This document shows positions 17,899 to 25,446 of a stretch of 53,944 nt of DNA, in pieces. The notes under the pieces are model-generated. The model did not search any database and was not told the DNA's origin. It worked only from the letters and a program-made list of their open reading frames with translations. This DNA is from an uncultured Acidobacteriia bacterium (GTDB lineage: Bacteria > Acidobacteriota > Terriglobia > Bryobacterales > Bryobacteraceae). Position numbers and translations under genes: made by a program. The stretch spans positions 1 to 53,944 of the forward strand of contig CAIUOG010000089.1 of assembly GCA_903900705.1 (NCBI GenBank), given 5' to 3'. Position 1 is the stretch's first letter, and every line of letters begins with the position of its first letter.

Positions 17899-18921
17899 AT
17901 GCAGGCGGCGGTAGTGGTTGAGTTTCAGAAAGCACTGGTGCTTCGGGAAGCAGTAATCCCGACGCCGGGAGCGGGACAGATTCTGGTGAAGACGGAAGCC
18001 TGTGGAGTCTGTCACACGGATCTGCATGCGGCCCATGGCGACTGGCCGCTGAAGCCGGCACTTCCGTTCATCCCGGGGCATGAAGCGATTGGCGTGGTGG
18101 CCGCCATGGGGGCCGGGGTTTCGCTGGTGAAGGAAGGTGACCGGGTGGGTGTGCCGTGGCTCTATTCGGCGTGCGGCCATTGCGAGTATTGTCTGGCGGG
18201 TTGGGAGACCGTGTGCGCCGGGGCGCAATTTGGCGGCTATACGCAAAACGGTGGCTTCGCCGAGTATCTGCTGGCGGATCCCAATTACGTCGCGCATATT
18301 CCCGCCGGCCTGGCGGCAGCGGAAGCCGCTCCGCTCATCTGCGCGGGCATTACGACATACAAGGGCATCAAGGAAACCGGAGCGAAGCCGGGCCAATGGA
18401 TCGCGATTTCAGGGGCGGGCGGACTGGGGCATCTGGCTATCCAATACGCCAAGGCAATGGGCCTGTTGGTCTGCGCCATTGATGTGGATGAGGGGAAGCT
18501 TGCCCATGCGACCCGCCTGGGAGCCGATTTCGTCATCAACGCGGCGACGGGAGACCCGGGCGCGGCGCTGAAGAAAGAGACCCGGGGCGGTGCGCATGGC
18601 GTGCTGATCACGGCGCCGTCGCTGGCGGCTTTCAAACAGGGAGTCGGCATGACACGGAAACGCGGCACGTGCGTTCTGGTCGGATTGCCGCCGGGAGAAT
18701 TCCCGGTGCCGCTTTTCGATGTGGTGGCGAACTGCATTACGATCCGGGGTTCTTTTGTGGGGACGCGACTGGATATGGCGGAAGCGCTGGCCTTCGGAGC
18801 GGCAGGCAAAGTGAAGGCGGATATCGAGCTGCAGCCCTTGCCCGCGATCAATTCGATTTTCGGACGGCTGGAGCATGGGGATGTGCCCTCGCGGGTGGTG
18901 CTTGAATTCCCGGCGAGTTAA
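17899..18921 (+). CDS. adhP: Zinc-dependent alcohol dehydrogenase AdhP
   Basis: A 340-aa medium-chain dehydrogenase. I prefer ATG 17899 over ATG 17887, because GAGGA lies 5-8 bp before it and MQAAVVVEF matches the usual N-terminus. The catalytic-zinc ligands are C38 (CGVCHTD) and H61 (GHE). The structural-zinc lobe has C92, C95, C98 and C106 (ACGHCEYCLAGWETVC). The NAD-binding motif is GAGGLGHLAIQYAKAMG. It probably oxidises primary alcohols or reduces aldehydes with NAD(H). A palindromic operator-like site lies upstream, and stress-related genes follow. Confidence 0.88.
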   Translation: MQAAVVVEFQKALVLREAVIPTPGAGQILVKTEACGVCHTDLHAAHGDWPLKPALPFIPGHEAIGVVAAMGAGVSLVKEGDRVGVPWLYSACGHCEYCLAGWETVCAGAQFGGYTQNGGFAEYLLADPNYVAHIPAGLAAAEAAPLICAGITTYKGIKETGAKPGQWIAISGAGGLGHLAIQYAKAMGLLVCAIDVDEGKLAHATRLGADFVINAATGDPGAALKKETRGGAHGVLITAPSLAAFKQGVGMTRKRGTCVLVGLPPGEFPVPLFDVVANCITIRGSFVGTRLDMAEALAFGAAGKVKADIELQPLPAINSIFGRLEHGDVPSRVVLEFPAS

Positions 18922-19065
18922 AGCGCTGGTCGGGCTGCGCATTTGCCGGGCTATCAACAGGCGACGTCACACCTTGACGTGCGCGCGTTGACAGCGGCGC
19001 AGCGAGTGACGGAGAGGCCCCACGCTTTCGCGGCAAGGAAACGTTGAGCAGACGGAGATCACGAC

Positions 19066-19113
19066 ATGGATAACGACATGGATGACGACGAAGATGACGA
19101 CGAAGATGACGAC
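19066..19113 (+). repeat. Four imperfect 12-bp tandem repeats at the start of the VIT gene
   Basis: Units are ATGGATAACGAC, ATGGATGACGAC, GAAGATGACGAC and GAAGATGACGAC. Read from ATG 19066 they encode an Asp/Glu run; read from ATG 19082 (the frame of the transporter) they encode repeats of MTTK. The unit is a multiple of 3, so copy-number change would alter N-terminal length but not frame. Confidence 0.7.
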
Positions 19114-19795
19114 AGGCAACCGAGAACAGCACCGCATTGGACGCATTGGGTGGCTGCGGGCGGCCGTACTGGGCGCGAACGACGGAATTCTGTCGACGGC
19201 GAGCCTGATACTGGGCGTTGCCACTTCCCATGCGAACCACACCAATGTCGTAATCGCGGGCGTGGCGGGGCTGGTTGCCGGAGCGATGTCGATGGCAGCG
19301 GGCGAGTATGTGTCCGTGCATTCGCAGGCGGATACGGAGAGAGCGGAACTGGAGCTGGAGCGGAGCGAGATCAAAGCCGACAACCGGGGTGAACATGCCG
19401 AACTGGCGGCGATTTATGTGACACGCGGACTGGAGCCCGCGCTGGCAAAGCAGGTTGCGCAACAATTGATGGCCCACGATGCGTTGGGGGCGCATGCGCG
19501 TGACGAACTGGGAATCTCAGAGGCATTTACGGCGCGCCCGGTTCAGGCGGCACTGGCGTCGGCCGGCAGCTTTGCCGCCGGGGCGGCGATGCCCCTGCTG
19601 GTGACGTTCTTCGCTCCGGAGCCGACGCTACTCCCGCTGATTTCGGGAAGCTCATTGGTGTTCCTGACGGGCCTGGGGGCCCTGGCGGCGCGGGCGGGCG
19701 GCGCTCCGGTTGTCGCCGGAGCGCTGCGGGTCGCATTCTGGGGCGCGCTGGCGATGGCTGTCACCGCGGGTGTGGGAGCGTTATTCGGAACCTGA
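19082..19795 (+). CDS. VIT1/CCC1 family Fe/Mn transporter
   Basis: A 237-aa membrane protein. The family signature is HRIGRIGWLRAAVLGANDG, followed by VAGLVAGAMSMAAGEYVSVHSQ, then an acidic cytosolic helix segment (ERAELELERSEIK through RDELGI) and three C-terminal hydrophobic helices. Members move Fe2+ or Mn2+ out of the cytosol. The start is uncertain: ATGs at 19082, 19094 and 19106 are all in frame inside the 12-bp repeats. A different frame opens at ATG 19066 but does not reach the transporter. Confidence 0.85.
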   Translation: MTTKMTTKMTTGNREQHRIGRIGWLRAAVLGANDGILSTASLILGVATSHANHTNVVIAGVAGLVAGAMSMAAGEYVSVHSQADTERAELELERSEIKADNRGEHAELAAIYVTRGLEPALAKQVAQQLMAHDALGAHARDELGISEAFTARPVQAALASAGSFAAGAAMPLLVTFFAPEPTLLPLISGSSLVFLTGLGALAARAGGAPVVAGALRVAFWGALAMAVTAGVGALFGT

Positions 19796-19818
19796 GTGAC
19801 CGCCGGCGATTGCGCAAC

Positions 19819-20835
19819 TCACGCCAGCGACACCACCATCTTGCCGATGTTGTCGCCATCGAACAGGCCCAGGAAAGCGGCGACCGCCTGGTGGATTCCG
19901 GGCACAACGGTTTCTCTGGACTTTAACCGGCCCGATTGGAACTCGTCGCCGACCTCGTGTTCAAACTCCGCCTGGCGGTTCATCCAATCGCTCACCATCA
20001 GGCCTTTCATGGTGAGACGTTTGGCGGTGATGTTGAAGAGATTGGAGGGGCCGGGTTGCGGCTTCGTCTCGTTGTAGGCGGAGACGCCACCGCAGGCGAT
20101 GATCCGGCCATGAAGCCGCAGGGCGGAGAGCGCGGCTTCGAGCGCCGGGCCACCCACATTGTCGAAGTAGACGTCGATTCCATCCGGGGCGGCAAGGTTC
20201 AACTGCGGCAGCATGGGGCCCGCGTTGTAGTTGAAGGCGTGGTCGAACCCGCACTCGGTGAGCAGAAAGCGAACCTTCTCCGGAGAGCCCGCGGAACCGA
20301 TCACCGTGCAGCCTTTCCGCTTCGCCAATTGCCCGGCGACATTGCCGACCGCACCGGCAGCGCCGGAAATGAAGAGCACGTCTCCTGATTTGACGTCAGC
20401 GAGTTGCAGACCGGCCCAGGCGGTCATGCCCGGCATGCCGAGAGCACCCAGGTAGACCGAGAGTGGACGCATCGTGTTGTTTACAGGGTGCAGTTCCGCG
20501 GGTGTGGCGATAAAACATTCGCGCCAGCCGCGATTCGATACGACGGCGTCTCCAACCACGACGCCATCGGCCCGCGAATCGAGCACTTCACCGACGGCGC
20601 CCCCGTCCATGACTTTGCCCAGTTCAAAGGGCGGCACATAGGATTTGCCTTCGTTCATGCGGCCGCGCATGTAGGGATCCACAGACATGAAGAGGTTTCG
20701 AACCAGGACCTCGCCCGGGTTGAGCGGCGGCAGTTCGGTGACGGCCAGGGTAAAGTTGGCGGCGGTTGGAACTCCCACCGGACGGCTGGTGAGTCGGATT
20801 TCTTTACTGGTTATGGGGCTTTGGATGGTTAACAC
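19819..20835 (-). CDS. NADP-dependent medium-chain oxidoreductase (zinc-free, CurA/leukotriene B4 type)
   Basis: A 338-aa protein starting at GTG 20835, chosen because AGGAGAA sits just upstream and the longer frame overlaps oleate hydratase in another frame. Family marks: NLFMSVDPYMRGRM near the N-terminus, the cofactor motif SGAAGAVGNVAGQLAKRKG, and DVYFDNVGG; there are no zinc-binding Cys residues. Relatives reduce alpha,beta-unsaturated aldehydes and ketones, a detoxification role. It lies 55 bp downstream of the oleate hydratase gene on the same strand, so the two are probably co-transcribed. Confidence 0.85.
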   Translation of the reverse strand: MLTIQSPITSKEIRLTSRPVGVPTAANFTLAVTELPPLNPGEVLVRNLFMSVDPYMRGRMNEGKSYVPPFELGKVMDGGAVGEVLDSRADGVVVGDAVVSNRGWRECFIATPAELHPVNNTMRPLSVYLGALGMPGMTAWAGLQLADVKSGDVLFISGAAGAVGNVAGQLAKRKGCTVIGSAGSPEKVRFLLTECGFDHAFNYNAGPMLPQLNLAAPDGIDVYFDNVGGPALEAALSALRLHGRIIACGGVSAYNETKPQPGPSNLFNITAKRLTMKGLMVSDWMNRQAEFEHEVGDEFQSGRLKSRETVVPGIHQAVAAFLGLFDGDNIGKMVVSLA

Positions 20836-20890
20836 TGTATTCTCCTGGGAACTCTCCTGAGAAATGGGGGGGGCGTGGCTGGGGCCGGCG

Positions 20891-22462
20891 TCATTTGAAG
20901 GCCTTGAGCAGCGCATCGAACTGTGCGTGGTGGGATTGCGCGTGGGGTGTAACGGCGGGCACTTCGCGGTCAACGCCGAGCAACTGGTAGACGGCCATCT
21001 GCGCGGCCCGCACGGAATACTCGACGGTGAAAACGACGTCGTCCGGAATTTCCACAAACTGGCTGATGAAGGCCAGGTTCTTTGAGCCGAGTGGAACCGG
21101 AAGGGGCCGGTCGCCCGGCAGGCGGGGCATGAACATGCTGGTGAGGTAGGGCATGCGGCAGGGAATGCAGTTGGCCGTGGCCATGGTGGAGAGGTCAAAA
21201 CGGAGGTGGCCGCAGAGTTCCTTCAGGATTTCGGCGCCCGTGCATTCGGTCATGGATTTCGGCACGAAGTTCCCGATGCGGTCCGGAAACAGCGAGTAGC
21301 CCCAGAACACCTGGACGTCGGAGGGCTGATTGGCGAAGTGTGGCTGAAAAGCCAGCACGACGGAGAGGAGCCAGTTGGAGTCTTTGAAGGTCACAAGACC
21401 GCCGGTACCGGCCTGATTGCCGCTGAATTGTTCCATCTGACTGAAGAAGGAAGGATCTTTGAGGGTGACGGTGAAGGACTCCCACCAGGCCTGGGCGATG
21501 GAGCTATTGAACACCGCCGGGCGACCGAATTGCGGACGGCCTTCGGCGAGCCGTTCCCAGAGGGTCCAGCCGCTGCTATCGGCTTTTGTAAGTTTCCCGG
21601 GCGCCCTGGTCATGGAACCCAGGCTGGAGGCGTCTGTCATGGAACCGTTCTGGAGGAAGACGAGGTCCCCGTCGCCAACGGCGAACTGTTCCAGGTTTCC
21701 GGCCCGGAGACAGTGGAGAGCCGTGACGACGAATTGGTCCGCCTGGGTCTGGTGGATGATGTCGGTCACTTTGCAGTCGGTGATGAGTTGGACACCCTGA
21801 TTGAGGAGCCAGCGCCGCAGGGGCGCGACCAGGGAGTCGTATTGGTTATAGATGGTTCTTTTGACGCCCGCCAGGGTTTCAATGCGTGAGAACTCCAGGA
21901 GGAAGCGGAGCAGGTAGCGACGGAACTCAACGGCGCTGTGCCACGGCTGGAAAGCGAAGGTGGTGGACCACATGTACCAGAAGGGCGTCTCGAAGAAGGC
22001 CGGGGAGAGGCAGTCCGTGATGCGGGCGGCCCCGAGGCTGGCTTCGGTGGTTTGGCTGAGTTTGAGTAACTCCAGACGATCGTGCATGGAGAAGCCCATG
22101 GAGGCGACAGGGACTTTGGCGCGGCGGCGATCCACGAGTCGCGCCATCGAGTTCGATTTGTGCAGTTGATTGAATTCGATCGTCTCCTCAAACACGGACT
22201 TACCGGGGCGCGTGAGGGAAGGAATCGATTTGTAAAGGTCCCAGGTGCACTCGTAGTTGTCGGTGGTGACCATCCGACCGCCACGCATCGAGTAGCCAAT
22301 GGCGGGATCGCCGGCGGCGTCGAGGCTGCCGCCGAGGGTCGGTGAGGCCTCCAGAATGGAGATATTCGCGCCGGGAATGTTCGCGTCGCGAATCATGAAC
22401 GCGGCGGCGGCGAGGGAGCCGATGCCGCCGCCCACGAGGTAAGCCTTCGGTTCTGTGCTCAT
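20891..22462 (-). CDS. ohyA: Oleate hydratase, FAD-binding
   Basis: A 523-aa enzyme that adds water to the 9,10 double bond of unsaturated fatty acids. I use ATG 22462, since YLVGGGIGSLAAAAF (the dinucleotide-binding motif, residues 8-22) follows at the normal distance. Further marks: NYECTWDLYKSIPSL and FWGYSLFPDRIGNFVPKSM. In the usual active-site motif RGGREM the glutamate is replaced: the sequence reads MRGGRMV with Met at residue 64. From memory, a subgroup typified by a Rhodococcus enzyme has Met here and is still active. It probably belongs to a membrane-stress response. It is divergent from the small His/Ala-rich genes across a palindrome. Confidence 0.88.
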   Translation of the reverse strand: MSTEPKAYLVGGGIGSLAAAAFMIRDANIPGANISILEASPTLGGSLDAAGDPAIGYSMRGGRMVTTDNYECTWDLYKSIPSLTRPGKSVFEETIEFNQLHKSNSMARLVDRRRAKVPVASMGFSMHDRLELLKLSQTTEASLGAARITDCLSPAFFETPFWYMWSTTFAFQPWHSAVEFRRYLLRFLLEFSRIETLAGVKRTIYNQYDSLVAPLRRWLLNQGVQLITDCKVTDIIHQTQADQFVVTALHCLRAGNLEQFAVGDGDLVFLQNGSMTDASSLGSMTRAPGKLTKADSSGWTLWERLAEGRPQFGRPAVFNSSIAQAWWESFTVTLKDPSFFSQMEQFSGNQAGTGGLVTFKDSNWLLSVVLAFQPHFANQPSDVQVFWGYSLFPDRIGNFVPKSMTECTGAEILKELCGHLRFDLSTMATANCIPCRMPYLTSMFMPRLPGDRPLPVPLGSKNLAFISQFVEIPDDVVFTVEYSVRAAQMAVYQLLGVDREVPAVTPHAQSHHAQFDALLKAFK

Positions 22463-22589
22463 ACGCGAGGAAGTGCCTGGATTTGCATGGAAGCTGAAGC
22501 GCATGTGGCGGTCCAAAGGCAGATGGACGGATGGACCCGCATCGGCGGGGCAAGGGATGACCCGGACGCCGATTATCCCGAATTTCCAC

Positions 22590-22609
22590 GGTGACCGCAG
22601 GCGGTCACC
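22590..22609. promoter_or_regulatory. 20-bp interrupted palindrome between ohyA and the stress genes, likely operator
   Basis: GGTGACCGC-AG-GCGGTCACC, a perfect 9-bp inverted repeat. It lies in the 289-bp divergent region between ohyA (minus) and the small gene at 22752 (plus). The inner TGACCG-CAGG-CGGTCA matches the adhP upstream site. Two-fold symmetry and position suggest an operator for a dimeric regulator; its identity is unknown. Confidence 0.5.
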
Positions 22610-22751
22610 TGACGACGGTTCGTCATGTATGCATCTGTCTTCGGGAGTTCGCCGGAGCGTCGATTGCGGCCCGCCGGGCGGTTCGTGGCACGGAACTGTG
22701 CGCCGGACGTTTTGGTCCTTCCCGTGCAACCAGCAGAGTTGCAGGTACCCC

Positions 22752-22967
22752 ATGAATCACGAATCCGCCGTGCACCTGCTCCATCGGGAAGCCGCCCGGC
22801 AACATGAGTTTGCCGCCCGGTCCCGTCGCACGGCTTCTGAGCACAACGAAAAAGGGGACAACCCCACAGGCAACTGGCATACGCAACGAGCGAGTTAATA
22901 CGCGGATCGCGCATACGAGCTTGCCGGACAAGCACACGAAAAATCAGGTCGAACAGGGAGTCTTTGA
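22752..22967 (+). pseudogene. Small His/Ala-rich protein, interrupted by an in-frame TAA
   Basis: From ATG 22752 the frame reads a 48-aa His/Ala/Glu-rich protein (HLLHREAARQHEFAARS) and meets TAA at 22896-22898. The same frame then continues for 22 codons with matching composition (YADRAYELAGQAHEKSG) up to TGA 22965-22967. Family proteins have a Glu-like residue between Ala-Ser and the Tyr/Ala stretch, so a GAA to TAA change would explain the break. It is paralogous to the next gene. Either a recent nonsense mutation, a sequencing error, or read-through; the 48-aa form may still be made. Confidence 0.5.
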
Positions 22968-22969
22968 AC

Positions 22970-23338
22970 ATGTCTACCCGAAGAGAACGCGGATCGAACG
23001 ATCAGCACCATCAAAGAGCGGCAGAAATGCACGACGTGGCGGCACATGCGCATCTTGCAGCCGCCGAGGCCCACGGAAAACAGGATCATCTGACCGGGCG
23101 CGAGCTCTCCACACGCGCGCTGGAGCATTCCCATGAGGCGCATCAGGAGACGGAGCACGCGCGAAACGGCGGAACGAATGAACACGCCGCTGCTGCGCAG
23201 AGGCATGACGCCGGGCAGGAGGACCTCGCCCGGCTTGCGCACAGTCTGTGGGAAGCCAGAGGCTGTCCGGACGGATCGCCGGACGAAGACTGGTTTCGCG
23301 CCGCGCAGCAGCTGCAATTTCCGGTCACAGCACATTAA
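22970..23338 (+). CDS. DUF2934 protein with His/Ala-rich N-terminal half
   Basis: A 122-aa protein from ATG 22970 (GGGAG 9-13 bp upstream), 2 bp after the end of the interrupted paralogue. Residues 13-65 are amphipathic His/Ala/Glu repeats (QHHQRAAEMHDVAAHAHLAA), like the preceding gene. The C-terminal part (LARLAHSLWEARGCPDGSP, then DEDWFRAAQQL) is a DUF2934 domain. DUF2934 proteins are small, common in soil bacteria near stress genes, and of unknown function. It sits in a same-strand run with the GSP17M-like and PRC-barrel genes. Confidence 0.8.
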   Translation: MSTRRERGSNDQHHQRAAEMHDVAAHAHLAAAEAHGKQDHLTGRELSTRALEHSHEAHQETEHARNGGTNEHAAAAQRHDAGQEDLARLAHSLWEARGCPDGSPDEDWFRAAQQLQFPVTAH

Positions 23339-23359
23339 CCGTCTACATATAACGAGAAA

Positions 23360-23917
23360 ATGGATCAACTTATGTCTGAATCAAACGCTGTAGTGGCCGT
23401 TTACGGTACGCATGACGGGGCGGAAGAGGGAGTCCGGGAGCTTCAGCGCGCGGGCGTTGATATGCACTCGCTATCGATTATCGGCAAGGACACGCACGCC
23501 GATGAGCATGTGGTTGGGTATTACAACACCGGGGACCGCATGAAGTACTGGGGTAAGGCCGGCGCTTTCTGGGGAGGCTTCTGGGGGATGCTGTTCGGAT
23601 CGGCGTTCTTTGCGATACCGGGCATCGGACCGGTGCTGGTGGCGGGGCCGGTGATTGCGTGGATCGTGGGAGCTCTGGAAGGCGCGGTGGTGGTGGGTGG
23701 GATGAGCGCCATTGGGGCGGGCCTGGTTGGCATGGGAATACCGAAGAACAGCGTCATTGAGTACGAACTGGCGCTGAAGACCGATCAGTTCCTGCTGATG
23801 GTGAGCGGGTCCGCGGCGGACGTCGACAAAGCCCGGGGCATCCTGGCAACTACGAAGCCCGTGAACACCGTGGTGCATTCGTGTGAAGTGGCGGGCGCGG
23901 GCGCATCGCGTGGTTAG
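23360..23917 (+). CDS. General-stress-protein (GSP17M/DUF1269-like) membrane-hairpin protein
   Basis: A 185-aa protein. The first 45 residues form a ferredoxin-like regulatory unit (VVAVYGTHDGAEEGVRELQR, then LSIIGKD). A long Gly-rich hydrophobic segment follows (about 62-120: WGGFWGMLFGSAFFAIPGIG and GPVIAWIVGALEGAVVVGG), then a second unit (ALKTDQFLLMVSGSAADVDKA). This is the plan of low-temperature/general stress proteins. Start codons at 23360 and 23372 are both possible. It lies 21 bp after the DUF2934 gene. Confidence 0.75.
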   Translation: MDQLMSESNAVVAVYGTHDGAEEGVRELQRAGVDMHSLSIIGKDTHADEHVVGYYNTGDRMKYWGKAGAFWGGFWGMLFGSAFFAIPGIGPVLVAGPVIAWIVGALEGAVVVGGMSAIGAGLVGMGIPKNSVIEYELALKTDQFLLMVSGSAADVDKARGILATTKPVNTVVHSCEVAGAGASRG

Positions 23918-23944
23918 GGTAACGGCCCGGGAGGGCAACAGCCG

Positions 23945-24742
23945 ATGCTGACGAACAACAGGAAACTGAAGGGGCTGGTGATCCGCGCCACCGATGGCGA
24001 GATCGGGACGGTGGACCAGCTTTATTTCGATGATCAAATCTGGGCGGTCCGCTATTTGACGGTGGAAACCGGCAGCTGGCTGAACGGCAGGAATGTTCTG
24101 ATCTCGCCGCACTCCATCGTGCAAACGGATTGGAAGGCGGGCAGGATCGACGTCTCCCTGACGCGAAAGCAGGTGGAAAATGCGCCGGACATTGACACGC
24201 ACCGGCCCGTTTCACGGCAACATGAGGCCGCCTACTACGGGTATTATGGGTATCCGTTCTATTGGGACGGACCCTATATGTGGGGAACAGCGTACACTCC
24301 GGGCGGGATGGTTCCGATGGCGACGGCTGAGAGCGTGGTGGCGGAACGGAGGCACACGGAGTCCGGAGATTCACACCTGCGCAGCACGCAGGCAGTCACC
24401 GGCTACGGCATCGACGCAAAGGACGGCGACATTGGCCACGTGGAGCGGTTTATTGTGGACGACGTGACGTGGGCGATTCGCTACCTCGAAGTGGCGACGA
24501 AGAACTGGTGGCCCGGCAAGACCGTGCTCCTTTCGCCCGGCTGGGTGGAGCGGGTAAGCTGGGAGGATTCGAAGGTGTTCGTCGCGGTTACGCGCGAGGC
24601 AATCAAAACCTGCCCGGAGTATGTGGATTCGGAGCCGATCACTCGTGAATACGAGAACCAGCTCTACTTCCACTACGGCCGCCCGCCGTACTGGATTGAG
24701 GAAGAGAAGAAAGCCTCGGTGTTGGCGTTGAACGGAGAGTAG
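23945..24742 (+). CDS. Protein with two PRC-barrel domains
   Basis: A 265-aa protein built of two related halves: LKGLVIRATDGEIGTVDQLY near residue 8 and VTGYGIDAKDGDIGHVERFI near 155. Each is followed by a strand pattern IWAVRYLTVETG / TWAIRYLEVATKNWW. Between them is a Tyr/Gly-rich linker (YYGYYGYPFYWDGPYMWG). PRC-barrels are small beta-barrels found in RNA-processing and photosynthetic proteins; in acidobacteria they are often in general-stress clusters. It is the last gene of the 22.75-24.74 kb run and is followed by a strong hairpin. Confidence 0.85.
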   Translation: MLTNNRKLKGLVIRATDGEIGTVDQLYFDDQIWAVRYLTVETGSWLNGRNVLISPHSIVQTDWKAGRIDVSLTRKQVENAPDIDTHRPVSRQHEAAYYGYYGYPFYWDGPYMWGTAYTPGGMVPMATAESVVAERRHTESGDSHLRSTQAVTGYGIDAKDGDIGHVERFIVDDVTWAIRYLEVATKNWWPGKTVLLSPGWVERVSWEDSKVFVAVTREAIKTCPEYVDSEPITREYENQLYFHYGRPPYWIEEEKKASVLALNGE

Positions 24743-24747
24743 CGGGT

Positions 24748-24782
24748 CGGCCTCGCAGGGCGCCGTCCGTCCTGCGAGGCCG
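24748..24782 (+). terminator. Hairpin after the PRC-barrel gene
   Basis: A 12-bp perfect stem (24748-24759, CGGCCTCGCAGG, with 24771-24782) and an 11-nt loop, beginning 6 bp after the stop. No T-tract follows, so it may be a rho-independent-like terminator of a high-GC genome or an mRNA-stabilising hairpin. Confidence 0.55.
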
Positions 24783-24854
24783 TTACCACGTTCGGTCGCG
24801 GCCATGTGGAAATACGGTTTCATGGTTTATCCGGAGTCTGCGGGCGCTCGCATC

Positions 24855-25102
24855 ATGAATCGAGCGCCCGTCGCCGCGCTCTTCGTATTCCTCCTGGCTG
24901 ATTTCGGATTGAATTCCGTGAATGGCCAGACGTTCTGATCCTGCTGCCTTCGAAACTGCCAGCGGCCATTCCTGAGAGCGGGATAAAATTGGCTTCGGGC
25001 GAGGTGAGGGAGGACGGTTACTTCATCTCGCTTTACTACACCGAGGATGGGATTGTTGGTTACGCCACCGGTTTCGGCGGCTCGACGTTTATTCTCCGGT
25101 AA
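24855..25102 (+). pseudogene. Frameshifted small exported protein (remnant)
   Basis: ATG 24855 opens a signal-peptide-like frame (PVAALFVFLLADFGLNSVNG) that stops at 24936. In the next frame, without a start, protein-like sequence runs to TAA at 25102 (LPSKLPAAIPESGIKLASGE, then GYFISLYYTEDGIVGYATGF). One shift near 24920-24935 would join them into about 80 aa. No family was recognised. The rest of the intergenic region (24743-25446) holds the hairpin before it, and I see nothing certain after it. Confidence 0.35.
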
Positions 25103-25446
25103 CCAGATCGAGGCAAGGCTCGGCCCCGGCATGTCCAAGAGAAACCAGCAGAAGATCCTGGTGGAAATGGCGAATTCGGCGGTGGCCGTTCGGCGAAGAA
25201 AATGAGCGGAGATCCCTTCCGTCTCATCATCTCGTTCGCACCATAATATTCCGGCAAACCATCCAGCGGGAGCGGTTGCCATGGCCAGGGCCAGTGAACC
25301 GGAGAAACCCCGGGAGGTGCCGGCTGCGTGTCGGTCGGCAAAAGCCGGTCCGGGTCGAAGCGCACCCGGCACTGTCTCCTCAACTGAGCAGGAGAGGGAT
25401 ACCATCGTGATCGTCAGGGTGAGACCGCTATCATAATCGTCTGACG

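Noticed and set aside
24827-25405. 192-codon and 107-codon minus-strand frames in the intergenic region after the PRC gene
   Set aside because: One segment (HWPWPWQPLPLDGLPEYYG) looks slightly protein-like, but no start signal, family or conserved motif could be seen. Left unassigned.
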